Source of the DNA: Halopiger goleimassiliensis
Lineage (GTDB): Archaea; Halobacteriota; Halobacteria; Halobacteriales; Natrialbaceae
Direction of reading: 5' to 3'
Assembly: GCF_000455345.1 (NCBI RefSeq)
Contig: NZ_HG315690.1
Location: 2,431,360 to 2,495,359 of the forward strand
Length of the DNA stretch: 64,000 nucleotides
Part shown: positions 8,703-17,048 of the stretch, in pieces
Numbering within the stretch: position 1 is the stretch's first letter
Layout of the letters: each line of letters starts with the position of its first letter
Notes under the pieces: generated by a model
Seen by the model: only the letters and a program-made list of their open reading frames with translations
Database searches by the model: none
Told to the model about the DNA's origin: nothing
Made by a program: the position numbers and the translations under genes

Positions 8703-9536
8703 CTACGGCCGCCGAAACCGCCGTCGTGCCACCTCGAGGTCCGCCGGCGTGTTGACGTTCAGATGCCACCCCTCGAGTTCGACGCCGACGTAACGCGAGC
8801 CGCGATCGACCAGTCGCTCGAGGGCGTCCGTCAGTTCGTACTCGCCGCTCGCCGCGCGGTCGACCGTCCGACAGGCCTCGATCAGCGACGGTCCGTGGTG
8901 GGTCCGGACGCCGGCCGCGACGTAGCCACCCGTGGAATCATCGCCTCCGGCGTCGTCGCCTTCCGAGTCGAGTTCCCACCCGTCCGTCGGTGCGTCGTCG
9001 ATCGACGTCTCGAGGTGCCGTACCGTTCCGTCCGGGCCAACGTCACATCGGGCTTTCGCCGTCGCCTCGTTGCGACCGGCGCGGTCCAGCAAGATGGTGC
9101 CGTCGACGCCCGGTTCGGCGTGGTGTTCGCGAAGCCGTGAGAGGGCACAGTCGTCGAAAACGTTGTCGCCACAGACCGTCATGATGGCGTCGGGAACGTC
9201 CGGCGTCACAGCGAACGGATCCGCGCCACCGGACGGGATCGAAACGTCATACGCGTCTTCGGCCGCTCGACGGACGGCGTGAGCGAGTCCCTCTCGGTCG
9301 CGCTGGGAAGCGTACGTGACCGACGCGCCGCGAACGGAGTCACCGATCGCGTCGACGATTTCGTCGGCCCGATAACCGACGACGACCACGACGTGATCGA
9401 CCCCTGCGTCGACGACTGCGTCCAGACAGCGACGCAGGAGTGGCTCGCCCCCGACCTCGAGCAACGGTTTCGGCGTCTCGTCCGTCGCCGGGCGGAGACG
9501 CGTCCCACGGCCGGCGGCGAAAACGATCGCATCCAT
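8703..9536 (-). CDS. sugar-1-phosphate nucleotidyltransferase
   Basis: A 277-residue nucleotidyltransferase with the signature AAGRGTRLRPATDETPKPLL (7-26). R13 and K24 are at the catalytic positions, and CGDNVF supplies the metal-binding aspartate. The end WHLNVNTPADL matches glucose-1-phosphate thymidylyl/uridylyltransferases. It makes an NDP-sugar from NTP and a sugar-1-phosphate. A glycine/aspartate-rich insert (DSEGDDAGGDDSTGG) interrupts the usual DNTGY-type region. It could feed the glycosylation island from 12.6 kb, though it is not in the same operon. Which sugar is used is not decidable here. Confidence 0.88.
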   Translation of the reverse strand: MDAIVFAAGRGTRLRPATDETPKPLLEVGGEPLLRRCLDAVVDAGVDHVVVVVGYRADEIVDAIGDSVRGASVTYASQRDREGLAHAVRRAAEDAYDVSIPSGGADPFAVTPDVPDAIMTVCGDNVFDDCALSRLREHHAEPGVDGTILLDRAGRNEATAKARCDVGPDGTVRHLETSIDDAPTDGWELDSEGDDAGGDDSTGGYVAAGVRTHHGPSLIEACRTVDRAASGEYELTDALERLVDRGSRYVGVELEGWHLNVNTPADLEVARRRFRRP

Positions 9537-9670
9537 CCAACTGCTCGAGCATACGTACTCTACGCAAACGAAGGTTGTGACTGGCTGTAAACGGTAGTCG
9601 AAAACGAAGGGAACGGCGGTCGAAATCCGGATCGGTCGACGAAACGGTTCGCGATCGAAGACGGACCGGG

Positions 9671-10855
9671 TTAGCGAATGACGTCGACGCCGTTCTGTTT
9701 CTCGACTTCGCTCCGGCCGCCGTCGCTCTGGGCACCGAAGCCGCCGGCCCCCTCGACGTTGTTGCTCGCGTCGAAGTCCGTCTCGTCGATGCCTTCGATA
9801 CTCGCGCGGGACTTGTCGGCCTGCTTCTGGGTCGTCGGGCCCAGAACCTGCGCCGACTGGACGCCGGTCATGATCGCCATGACGCGGACCTTGCCCTTGT
9901 AGTTCTCCTGAATGCGCGCGCCCCAGATGACGTTCGCCGAGGCCTCGAGGCGCTCCGTGATGTTGTCCGCGATGCCCTCGGCCTCTTTGAGGGTGAGATC
10001 TGGGCCGCCGGTGATGTGGACCAGTCCGCCGGACGCGCCGCGGTAGTCGACGTCCAGCAGCGGGTGGTTCATCGCGTCCTTGACGACTTCGTCGGTCTTG
10101 TTCTTGTCCTGGGTCTCGCCGACCAGCATGACGGCGACGCCACCCTGGTTCATGATCGTCGACATGTCGGCGTAGTCCAGGTTGATCAGGGAGGGCTGGG
10201 TAATGGTCTCCGAGATTCCCTTGACGGTCTCGGCGATGATCTGGTCCATCACCGAGAACGCCTTGCCGATCGGGAGGTTCGGGACGTAATCGAGCAGTCG
10301 GTTGTTGTCGAGCACGATGATCGAGTCGGCCTGCTCGCGCAGTTTCTCGAGGCCTTCCTCGGCCTTCACCGTGCGGGCACGCTCGACGTTGAACGGCGTC
10401 GAGACCATGCCAACGACGATCGCGCCCTGCTCTTTGGCGATCTTCGAGACCACGGGGGCCGCACCGGTACCGGTGCCACCGCCCATCCCGGCGGTCACGA
10501 ACACGAGGTCCGCGTCGCCGAGGACCTCCTTGATCGTGCTCTGGGCCATCTCGGTCGCGCGTTCACCCATCGACGGGTCGCCACCGGCACCGAGGCCGTT
10601 GGTCAGCGACTTGCCGACCAGGATCTTCGTATCGGCCTCGATCATCTTCAGGTGCTGTTTGTCCGTGTTGATCGCCACGGTGTCAGCGCCGTCGACGCCG
10701 ATGTTGTACAAGCGGTTGATCGTGTTGTTCCCGGCACCGCCACAGCCGACGATGACGATCCGCGGGTCGCCGAACTCGTCGCCGTCGAGTTCGGCGTCCA
10801 TCTCGCGGGCCTCCTGTTCGGCGTTCTCGAGTGCGTCTTGAACGATATCCTGCAT
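9671..10855 (-). CDS. ftsZ2: tubulin-like cell division GTPase FtsZ2
   Basis: A 394-residue FtsZ. The tubulin signature is GGGTGTG (125-131), preceded by [16 protein letters not shown]. The T7 loop is in [12 protein letters not shown]. The N-terminal extension [20 protein letters not shown] and the adjacent ribbon-helix-helix genes identify it as FtsZ2 rather than FtsZ1. It polymerises with GTP at midcell, where haloarchaeal FtsZ2 acts in ring constriction. The C-terminal tail is glycine-rich and ends [11 protein letters not shown]. Its start lies two bases after the cdrS stop, so it is co-transcribed with cdrS from the promoter near 11190. Confidence 0.96.
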   Translation of the reverse strand: MQDIVQDALENAEQEAREMDAELDGDEFGDPRIVIVGCGGAGNNTINRLYNIGVDGADTVAINTDKQHLKMIEADTKILVGKSLTNGLGAGGDPSMGERATEMAQSTIKEVLGDADLVFVTAGMGGGTGTGAAPVVSKIAKEQGAIVVGMVSTPFNVERARTVKAEEGLEKLREQADSIIVLDNNRLLDYVPNLPIGKAFSVMDQIIAETVKGISETITQPSLINLDYADMSTIMNQGGVAVMLVGETQDKNKTDEVVKDAMNHPLLDVDYRGASGGLVHITGGPDLTLKEAEGIADNITERLEASANVIWGARIQENYKGKVRVMAIMTGVQSAQVLGPTTQKQADKSRASIEGIDETDFDASNNVEGAGGFGAQSDGGRSEVEKQNGVDVIR

Positions 10856-10857
10856 CG

Positions 10858-11043
10858 TTACACCTTGGCCCAGTTGCGCTGTTGTTTACCGGACTGCTCG
10901 GTCTGTCCATCGTACTGTTCGTTGATCATCTCACGGACGGCCGACCGGATCGCTTCGCTCCGGTTCGGGAACTCGCCCGAGTCGACGAGTTGTTCGACCT
11001 CCTCGATCTGCTGTTTCGGGATTCGCAGTGTCACACGCTCCAT
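10858..11043 (-). CDS. cdrS: ribbon-helix-helix regulator CdrS
   Basis: A 61-residue ribbon-helix-helix protein. The strand [19 protein letters not shown] is followed by helices with [20 protein letters not shown]. It matches CdrS, the short regulator encoded just upstream of ftsZ2 in Halobacterium and Haloferax, where it controls division genes. Such proteins bind DNA as dimers through the N-terminal strand. A second in-frame ATG at 11058 would add MGNTT; I prefer 11043 because the RHH strand begins there. A leader of roughly 120 bases with GTAAGAC dyads precedes it. Confidence 0.9.
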   Translation of the reverse strand: MERVTLRIPKQQIEEVEQLVDSGEFPNRSEAIRSAVREMINEQYDGQTEQSGKQQRNWAKV

Positions 11044-11060
11044 GGTTGTATTCCCCATTG

Positions 11061-11228
11061 GTAAGACGGCGCGCCCCTGTCAGACGCGGCGTGTCTTACA
11101 GCGGAAACGCCCTGTGACGGGCGATTTCGTCGTCATACGCCTGCTGTAAGACGACCGTCTTACGCGAGTAAACGGATTAGCAGCTTGGATAATAAAAGTT
11201 TCGTCAGACACGACTGTTCGTGTCTTAC
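11061..11228 (-). promoter_or_regulatory. cdrS-ftsZ2 promoter with GTAAGAC dyads
   Basis: On the minus strand a TATA-like CTTTTATTATC (about 11188-11198) points to a start site near 11165. Three dyads share the half-site GTAAGAC/GTCTTAC. They are 11203-11228 (11-bp arms, one mismatch, upstream of TATA and overlapping the cdrL stop), 11146-11163 (GTAAGACGGTCGTCTTAC, 8-bp arms around two bases, on the start site) and 11079-11099 (GTAAGAC then GTCTGAC). A lone half-site lies at 11061-11067. The two flanking genes encode RHH regulators, so these are their likely operators. Confidence 0.7.
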
Positions 11229-11815
11229 GACGGTCGCGAACTCCGACTGTCGGACTCCAAGACGTCCGCCGCAGGGGTCCGCCGGCCACAGCTGGGACAG
11301 AACGCCCAGTCCGACCGGAGTTCGTCCCCACACTCACAGAACAGTCGTCGCGAGGTCTTCTCCCCGCAGTTCGGACAGTACACGTGCTCGCCCGCGACGT
11401 GTTCGCCACACTGGTTACACCGCGTGACGTCCGCGTCCGCGCGCGAGCGATCGGTCGTAGTCGTCCGATCGTCGACGGCCGACGGCTCCCGGACCCGGGC
11501 GTCGTCAGACACCTGGCCGTCGACCCCCTCGAGCGAGATCGTGACGTTGACGTCCTGCGTCTCAGGTGTGTGCGTACGCGGTTGCCGTCGGGGATCACCC
11601 AGCCGCTCCCCGAGCAGGTCGTCGACGCGTTCGCGGACGAGGTCATCGATCGTCGTGTCCGACGCCTCCCGTTCCACGCACTCGTCGGACGCCTCCTCCG
11701 AGGACTCCCCGAGGTACGCCCGCAGGGCCTCCCGCATCGCCTCGCTCTTGGAGACCTCGAGCGCCTCGAGTTGCTCGACGAGATCGTCGTCGGCGCGGAA
11801 CGTGATCTTGCTCAT
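11225..11815 (-). CDS. cdrL: RHH plus double zinc-ribbon regulator CdrL
   Basis: A 196-residue protein. The N-terminal RHH domain (MSKITFRADDDLVEQLEALE...SEAMREALRAYL) is joined by an acidic linker to two zinc knuckle pairs, CNQCGEHVAGEHVYCPNCGE and CECGDELRSDWAFCPSCGRR. This matches CdrL, the long partner of CdrS, reported in Haloferax to bind the cdrS-ftsZ2 promoter. The ATG at 11815 is preferred over one at 11830, because the TATA-like GATTGAAATAGG at about 11845-11853 predicts a start site near 11824. It is followed directly by the cdrS promoter dyads. Confidence 0.88.
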   Translation of the reverse strand: MSKITFRADDDLVEQLEALEVSKSEAMREALRAYLGESSEEASDECVEREASDTTIDDLVRERVDDLLGERLGDPRRQPRTHTPETQDVNVTISLEGVDGQVSDDARVREPSAVDDRTTTTDRSRADADVTRCNQCGEHVAGEHVYCPNCGEKTSRRLFCECGDELRSDWAFCPSCGRRTPAADVLESDSRSSRPS

Positions 11816-11939
11816 GCGACTCGATGCCATTCTATTGGAAGGCCACCTATTTCAATCATTCCACTGTTCGGGACGGTTCGGACTCGTCGTTGCGAATGAT
11901 AACCCTTATGTCTCCCACAGCGGCTACGTTGAGGTGTAA

Positions 11940-12013
11940 CCGCCCTTAGCTCAGACTGGTAGAGCAGCCGACTGTAGATCGGCTTGCCCCCCGTTCAAAT
12001 CGGGGAGGGCGGA
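11940..12013 (+). tRNA. tRNA-Tyr (GTA)
   Basis: A complete cloverleaf of 74 bases. The acceptor stem CCGCCCT pairs with AGGGCGG, the D arm is GCTC/GAGC, and the anticodon loop CTGTAGA sits between GCCGA and TCGGC, giving anticodon GTA. The T arm is CCCCG-TTCAAAT-CGGGG. There is no encoded CCA and no intron. A TATA-like CCTTATG at 11904-11910 lies at the right distance upstream. A long inverted repeat follows immediately at 12016. Confidence 0.97.
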
Positions 12014-12015
12014 CT

Positions 12016-12063
12016 TTTCGTGATTCCAACCGACGAGCGAAGCGAATCGCCGGAATCACGAAA
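12016..12063. repeat. 12-bp inverted repeat after tRNA-Tyr
   Basis: Arms TTTCGTGATTCC (12016-12027) and GGAATCACGAAA (12052-12063) are perfect and enclose a 24-base loop with CGAGCGAAGCGAATCG. It begins three bases after the tRNA, on a TTTT run, so it may help end the tRNA transcript or mark an old insertion edge. The rest of 12064-12131 shows repeat-like sequence (GCGCGAACGCAGTGAGCGCG) and no gene. Confidence 0.55.
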
Positions 12064-12131
12064 CGGATATCCCGACACGATTGCGTCAGTCGCAGCGCGC
12101 GAACGCAGTGAGCGCGACCGTCTGGCATCTA

Positions 12132-12150
12132 TTCAAATCGGAGTGGGCGG
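12132..12150 (+). repeat. partial copy of tRNA-Tyr 3' end (att-like)
   Basis: TTCAAATCGGAGTGGGCGG matches the T-loop to acceptor end of tRNA-Tyr at 11994-12012 in 17 of 19 positions. It is in the same orientation and 138 bases further on. The sequence before it is unrelated to the tRNA. A displaced tRNA 3' end is what tyrosine-integrase elements leave behind, but no integrase gene is in the interval. Between here and 12263 I see only a TTAAGG-G-CCTTAA palindrome (12228-12240). Confidence 0.45.
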
Positions 12151-12263
12151 GCGTCCTCCGGAGCTCTAACAAGCCGCTGTCACTACCATACTGTCGTATA
12201 CACGGCGCTCGAAGCCCTGCACTACGTTTAAGGGCCTTAATCGAACGTGACTCGAGTCGCCGA

Positions 12264-12422
12264 TCACGCTATATCCCCCTCGTTCAGCGCAGCCGTTTCG
12301 GAGACGACGAACTTCGCGAGCGTCCGTTTCGAGTGCGATCCCACGAGGTGATCCTCGAGTCGCTGCTCGGCCGGGACGACCGTATGACAGAGCGGACACT
12401 CGACCGGTGGTCGGGATGCCAT
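12264..12422 (-). CDS. small C2H2-type zinc-finger protein
   Basis: A 52-residue protein read directly from the minus strand. It opens MASRPPVECPLCHTVVPAEQ and has C9, C12, H25 and H30, the spacing of a single C2H2 finger (C-x2-C-x12-H-x4-H). An alpha-helical C-terminus ends in NEGDIA. A TATA-like AACTTTTCC on the minus strand (about 12444-12452) is placed for a leaderless start at the ATG. It lies 144 bases downstream of aglB on the same strand but probably has its own promoter. A nucleic-acid or protein-binding role is the family norm; no target is known. Confidence 0.72.
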   Translation of the reverse strand: MASRPPVECPLCHTVVPAEQRLEDHLVGSHSKRTLAKFVVSETAALNEGDIA

Positions 12423-12566
12423 ACCGTACACAGCCGGATGACGAGGAAAAGTTCCGGGCCGGCACTCGCGGCCAGCGATACTGATCGGCCGTCGACAAAC
12501 GAACGTGCGACCGAGCAGCGAGACTCGCCGTGGGACGGAAAACGGGCCGTCGGATCGCCCGGTCAG

Positions 12567-15557
12567 TTAGGCGTCGCCGGAATCGGTTTCGTCGTCGGCA
12601 GCCGTCTCGTCGCCTCCGTCAGCGTCCGAGGACTCGTCCTCCGAGTCCGTCCCGTCATCTGCGTCGTCGCCGGATTCCCCGTCGGACGTGTCGACTGGCT
12701 CGAGGTCGACGTCGATCTCGCCACCCTCGACGACGTCGGATTCGGGGACCGAAACCTCGCCTTCGTAGACGGTGCCGTCGTCGGTCGTGACCACCACGGT
12801 GTACGCTCCGAGCGCTTCGACGGCGCTGTCCGTGTAGCCGTCCTCGACGTCGAGTTCGTCGTTGGTGGCGTAGGGGACGGTCAGCTCGAAGCTGCCGTCG
12901 GCCTCGAGCGAGACTTGCTGGCTGTAGCTCGTGTTCGAACCGCCGTTGGTCTGGAGGCCGAGCGCCGCCGTCACAGTCCCCTCCTCGGCTCCGTCGACAG
13001 CGCCGGTGAGCGTCGCGCCTTCGACGCGCTCGTACGTCTTGACTGCAGGTTCCTGGCGGACGTCGAAGACTTCGTACGTCGGACTCTGGGTGAGTTGCTG
13101 GTACTCGGCCTGCTCCGACCGATCGAACATATTGAACTGCCGGTTGACGACGACGATCGGTTGGCCCTGTCCGGGCGGTGCGATCTGCCCGTCGTCCGTG
13201 ACGTGCGTGACGTCACCGTCTTCGTAGCCGGCCGCCTGGTAGGCCTGCAGGAGCTGTTCCATCTGGGGATCCTGCTGGGCGGCCTGTTCGTAGTAGTCCT
13301 CGTCGAAGACGTCGGCGTAACTCGCGTACATCGACCGGTTGATGCCGTTCTCGTGGACGAGCCGGTAGTGTTCCATCCCGTCGGCGTCGTCGAAGTACAG
13401 CTGTGCCACCGTCGTGTTGTCGTACGGGAGGTCGCCGTAGATGTCGCCGACGTTGTCCCGGGTGACCGTCTCCTCGAGCGTGTCGGGCGTCGTGTAATAC
13501 TGGTAGTCGGGACCCGTCCACTGGGTGATCGCCGGGAACTTGTCGCCGGCCATCGCGTCGTCGATCATGACGTACCGGATCTCCTCGTCGGTGTTTTCGG
13601 CCGCGTCGACGATGTCACGGAGTTCCTCGTTCGTTTCCTCGTCGGGCTCTGCCCCCGTCGATATCGCCTCGAGGATCAGTTCGGCACGCTCCTCCGACTC
13701 GGCAGTGAGATAGGCAGAGGACGACTCCGCGTGTTGCTGGAACGGGTTCGAGTGCGGGATGCGTTCGGCCTGCGTCGTTATCAGGTGGCCGTAGTCCCAC
13801 CACGAGAGAACACCGTATGCGCCGTCTGGGTAGTCGTAATCCTCCCCTTCGGGGTAGTCGTAACTTCCGAAATACTCGAGTTCGGACGCGTTATCGGCCC
13901 CACCCCAATCGCCGGGTTCGGGCGAGTTGTCCGCGAGCCACTCGTTGGACTCTTGCCAGACGATCGAGTCACTGCTCGGGTTGGAGTTCGGCCCGAGTTC
14001 GGACTGTTCCCAGACGGGGCCGCCGGTTGCCGTCGCGGCGATCGGCGGCAACAACGGAGCGAACAGTAGTAAGACGATCATGAACACCACGATGATCTGA
14101 TACCCCTGAATCCGTCTGAGCGACGCGAGTGAGTCGCCGAGATCGAGGTTGACGAAGCGGGCGACGTCGGCGACGAAGACGGCATTGACGGCCGCGATCG
14201 CGAGAACGAGATAGTACGAGAACCGGATCTGTGTCGCGGCCATACTGGTCAGGAAGAGCGACCAGACGATCACCAGCGTATACTCGGTCCGGTATTCACG
14301 ACCGACGTACGGCCGCGCCGCGAGCAGAATCAGGCCGACGACCATCGTATAGAACGCCGCACCGTACTCACTGAACACGTACGTCGTGAGGAAGTCGGTC
14401 GGTTGCTGGGCTTCCTGAATCGTCGCCCGATGATCGGCCGGATCGAGTGGCATGATCCGTCCGGTCGCCTCGCTAACGAGCCGATCGAACAGGTCAGGCA
14501 TAACGACCGCCAGTGCGCCGAGCGCAAGGACGATCAATCCCAGCACAGCGACGGGGTAGTATCGCCTCTCGATTCCTCGGGTGTCCCACTGTCGTGCCAG
14601 CCAGGCCATCGTCACGAATCCGCCGACGCCGAGAATCGCCAGTGCCGGCTGAATGTAGCTGAAACTCGTCACGCTGAATCCGGGATCTTCGATCAGCAGG
14701 AGCGTGATAACTGCCGTGACGCCGAAACTCACCGCGCCGACGAACGCCAGGTGGTCCGGCGAGACGCCACGGAGATAGTCGATACAGAGAGCGACGATGA
14801 AGAACACGCCAAAGATACCGACCAACAGCACGGCGGGAGGCCACACCCAGATATACAGCGCCAGCGCCAGCCCGGCGAGTGCACTGTATATCGTCGGCGA
14901 TCTGAGAGCGTCCCAGTCACGATCGACGAGCAGTTCGTAGATCGGCTGTTCGCGTTCGCCAGCCCGGACCGCAACCATCATCGCGAGGACTGCGATCGAC
15001 ATGAACAGCACCTCCGCAACGTGGTGCTGGAGTTGGCCCGTCGTCGTCCGGTGGAGGAACTGCCCCGGGAGCAACGCGAGAACGAACACGGACGCGATAC
15101 CGCCCATCGTTCCCCCGAGTCGACGCCCGATATAAAACACGGGGATCGCCACGAGGGCGGCCATCACCGGCACCGCGAGAAGGGAGACGGTAAACAGCGT
15201 CTCCGTCGACGGATCGCCGAGACCGACGATCATCGCCGCCGTGACGATGAGCTGGTCGAACAGGGTCCCGAACTGGCCGACGTAGTCCCCCGTCGGGAAC
15301 CCGGTCCAGATCTCGTACGGCATCGTCCACGGGTAGTTCTGGGACGTCCATTCGACCGTTCGCCAGTGATACCAGGAGTCGATCGCTGCAAAGGCAGGAC
15401 TCCCGTCCTCCGTCACGAAATTCTCGTAAGGGAGGATCCGCACCAGGAACATAAACAGTACCACGGCCCCGACGATGGGGATGTGATACCACTCCCTCCA
15501 GGTTTCGAGGAAGGACGTCTCGGTCCCCTCCTCGATACGTTCAGTGTCCGTACTCAT
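12567..15557 (-). CDS. aglB: oligosaccharyltransferase AglB
   Basis: A 996-residue membrane oligosaccharyltransferase of the STT3 family. It transfers lipid-linked glycans to Asn in N-x-S/T on the outer face. About 13 hydrophobic helices fill the N-terminal half. The first loop carries the catalytic-type aspartate in FAAIDSWYHW, and the catalytic WWDYG motif lies near residue 586 at the start of the extracellular half. The C-terminus ends in a Ser/Asp/Glu-rich tail of about 50 residues. The ATG at 15557 (MSTDTERI) is preferred to one two codons earlier. Its promoter faces that of the aglG-like gene. Confidence 0.96.
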   Translation of the reverse strand: MSTDTERIEEGTETSFLETWREWYHIPIVGAVVLFMFLVRILPYENFVTEDGSPAFAAIDSWYHWRTVEWTSQNYPWTMPYEIWTGFPTGDYVGQFGTLFDQLIVTAAMIVGLGDPSTETLFTVSLLAVPVMAALVAIPVFYIGRRLGGTMGGIASVFVLALLPGQFLHRTTTGQLQHHVAEVLFMSIAVLAMMVAVRAGEREQPIYELLVDRDWDALRSPTIYSALAGLALALYIWVWPPAVLLVGIFGVFFIVALCIDYLRGVSPDHLAFVGAVSFGVTAVITLLLIEDPGFSVTSFSYIQPALAILGVGGFVTMAWLARQWDTRGIERRYYPVAVLGLIVLALGALAVVMPDLFDRLVSEATGRIMPLDPADHRATIQEAQQPTDFLTTYVFSEYGAAFYTMVVGLILLAARPYVGREYRTEYTLVIVWSLFLTSMAATQIRFSYYLVLAIAAVNAVFVADVARFVNLDLGDSLASLRRIQGYQIIVVFMIVLLLFAPLLPPIAATATGGPVWEQSELGPNSNPSSDSIVWQESNEWLADNSPEPGDWGGADNASELEYFGSYDYPEGEDYDYPDGAYGVLSWWDYGHLITTQAERIPHSNPFQQHAESSSAYLTAESEERAELILEAISTGAEPDEETNEELRDIVDAAENTDEEIRYVMIDDAMAGDKFPAITQWTGPDYQYYTTPDTLEETVTRDNVGDIYGDLPYDNTTVAQLYFDDADGMEHYRLVHENGINRSMYASYADVFDEDYYEQAAQQDPQMEQLLQAYQAAGYEDGDVTHVTDDGQIAPPGQGQPIVVVNRQFNMFDRSEQAEYQQLTQSPTYEVFDVRQEPAVKTYERVEGATLTGAVDGAEEGTVTAALGLQTNGGSNTSYSQQVSLEADGSFELTVPYATNDELDVEDGYTDSAVEALGAYTVVVTTDDGTVYEGEVSVPESDVVEGGEIDVDLEPVDTSDGESGDDADDGTDSEDESSDADGGDETAADDETDSGDA

Positions 15558-15581
15558 TAGCATGCACCAGACCCATGCGGG

Positions 15582-15711
15582 GAATAAGCCTTGTCATCTA
15601 TCCGCGACGTATGGCGGCCCGCGAGACAGTCAGGGATCACAGGAGAACACCGACGAGCCGACCGCTGCACGTGACGAGATCCGGCCACCACTCGAACGAA
15701 AAGGCTTATTC
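15582..15711. promoter_or_regulatory. divergent aglB / aglG-like promoters with identical boxes
   Basis: The same 11-mer AAGGCTTATTC occurs on the minus strand at 15592-15582, facing aglB, and on the plus strand at 15701-15711, facing the aglG-like gene. Each contains a TATA-like GCTTATT centred about 26-30 bases from the respective ATG, so both transcripts should be nearly leaderless. The identical boxes suggest matched expression of the two genes. The 108 bases between them hold no gene. Confidence 0.65.
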
Positions 15712-15736
15712 GCCGACCACGGGAATCGGTCGGACG

Positions 15737-16711
15737 ATGAAGGTCTCCGTCGTCATCTGTACCTACGCGATGGACCGCTACGACGTCTTTTCCGAATGCG
15801 TCGATAGCGTCCTCGCTCAAACGTACGAGCCGCTCGAGGTCGTCATCGTCGTCGACGGAAACGAGTCGGTCTTCGACCGCGTCTGTGAGGAGTACGGTGA
15901 CCGCGAGGGCGTCGTCCTCCACTGCAACGACGAGAACCAGGGAATCTCCTACAGTCGAACGCGGGGAGCCGAACTCGCGACCGGCGACGTCGTGGCGTTC
16001 ATCGACGACGACGCGGTCGCCGAACCCGACTGGATCGACGAGTTGGTGCGCGTCTACGAGGACACCGACGCAATCGCGGTCGGCGGCCACGTCAAACCCG
16101 ACTGGGTGACGGAGAAACCGGACTTCTTCCCCGAGGAGTTCTACTGGCTCGTCGGCTGTGACGAACGCGGGTTCGGCGAACACATGGAGGAACTGCGGAA
16201 TACGTACGGCTCGAACATCTCCTACCGCCGAGACGTGTTTCTCAACGTCGGTGGCTACGACGAAAACACCGGTCGGAAAGGCGATCGCCACATTCAGGCC
16301 CACGAGGCACCCGTCTGTATTCGGATCGCGAACAAGTACGGTAAGGGCGTGATTTACAACAAACGGGCGGTGGTGCACCACAAACTGTTCGACTATCGGG
16401 GCGACTTCCGCTGGCTGGTCGGCCGGTCGTTCTGGCAGGGGTACTCGAAACGCATCATGGACCTGCTGTTACCCGAGGCGAAAGGCGACAAGAACGAGTA
16501 TCTGAAGCAGTTGTTGCTCGAGTTCGTCCCACTACGGCTGTGGGACCTGGTTCGGTCGCCATCGAAGCCGGAAGCGAAACAACTCGTCACTGTTTTCGTC
16601 TTTACCGCGGCTGTCGGCTTCGGCTATCTGTACGGGTTGCTGGACGTCGATCGGTCGGAACTTCGCGGGGAGCAACCGGCAACGCCACCGGCCGATCCAT
16701 CCCAACAGTAG
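15737..16711 (+). CDS. aglG: GT2 glycosyltransferase, AglG-like
   Basis: A 324-residue family 2 glycosyltransferase. The N-terminal GT-A fold opens VSVVICTYAMDRYDVF, and the DxD-type site is FIDDDAV (near residue 95). One hydrophobic segment near the C-terminus (TVFVFTAAVGFGYLYGLL) may anchor it to the membrane. Sequence feel and its place next to aglB match Haloferax AglG, which adds glucuronic acid to glucosyl-dolichol phosphate. The sugar specificity here is inferred. The start ATG fits the promoter at 15701. Confidence 0.85.
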   Translation: MKVSVVICTYAMDRYDVFSECVDSVLAQTYEPLEVVIVVDGNESVFDRVCEEYGDREGVVLHCNDENQGISYSRTRGAELATGDVVAFIDDDAVAEPDWIDELVRVYEDTDAIAVGGHVKPDWVTEKPDFFPEEFYWLVGCDERGFGEHMEELRNTYGSNISYRRDVFLNVGGYDENTGRKGDRHIQAHEAPVCIRIANKYGKGVIYNKRAVVHHKLFDYRGDFRWLVGRSFWQGYSKRIMDLLLPEAKGDKNEYLKQLLLEFVPLRLWDLVRSPSKPEAKQLVTVFVFTAAVGFGYLYGLLDVDRSELRGEQPATPPADPSQQ

Positions 16712-17048
16712 CTCGACCGCGAAGCCAGCACGAGGCCGACGTCCGAATCGGGACGCCCTGGTAAACTCGACCGTCGTCACGGAAATCGAACGTCCGGAGG
16801 GTCCGAATTCGACGTTCGAAACGATCAGTTCCACCGACAGGATCGTGCCGAACGCAGTCGCAGTATCTCGAGCCCCACAGCGATCCGACTCGAGTGCGAT
16901 CGGTTCGCTCGGTAGCCCACTGCTATGGTGTACATCCGTCGAGGGACGACGTTCGATCGTGCCTTCACTACTCGCTTCTCAGGACTGTCTTCCGGTGACC
17001 ATACGCTTTCGAGGTGCTTTTGAAGGCGAGTCGCGAGGGTGTACGTAA
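16712..17048. other. 337-base intergenic region, no gene seen
   Basis: No reading frame here has coding character on either strand. Near its right end a TATA-like GTGCTTTTGAAG (about 17010-17021) is well placed for the epimerase start at 17049. The length suggests that the epimerase begins a separate transcription unit from the aglG-like gene. Confidence 0.5.

Noticed and set aside
12081-14069. Plus-strand open frame of 662 codons
   Set aside because: It is antisense to aglB and lacks any recognisable domain; the aglB frame carries WWDYG and the membrane helices.
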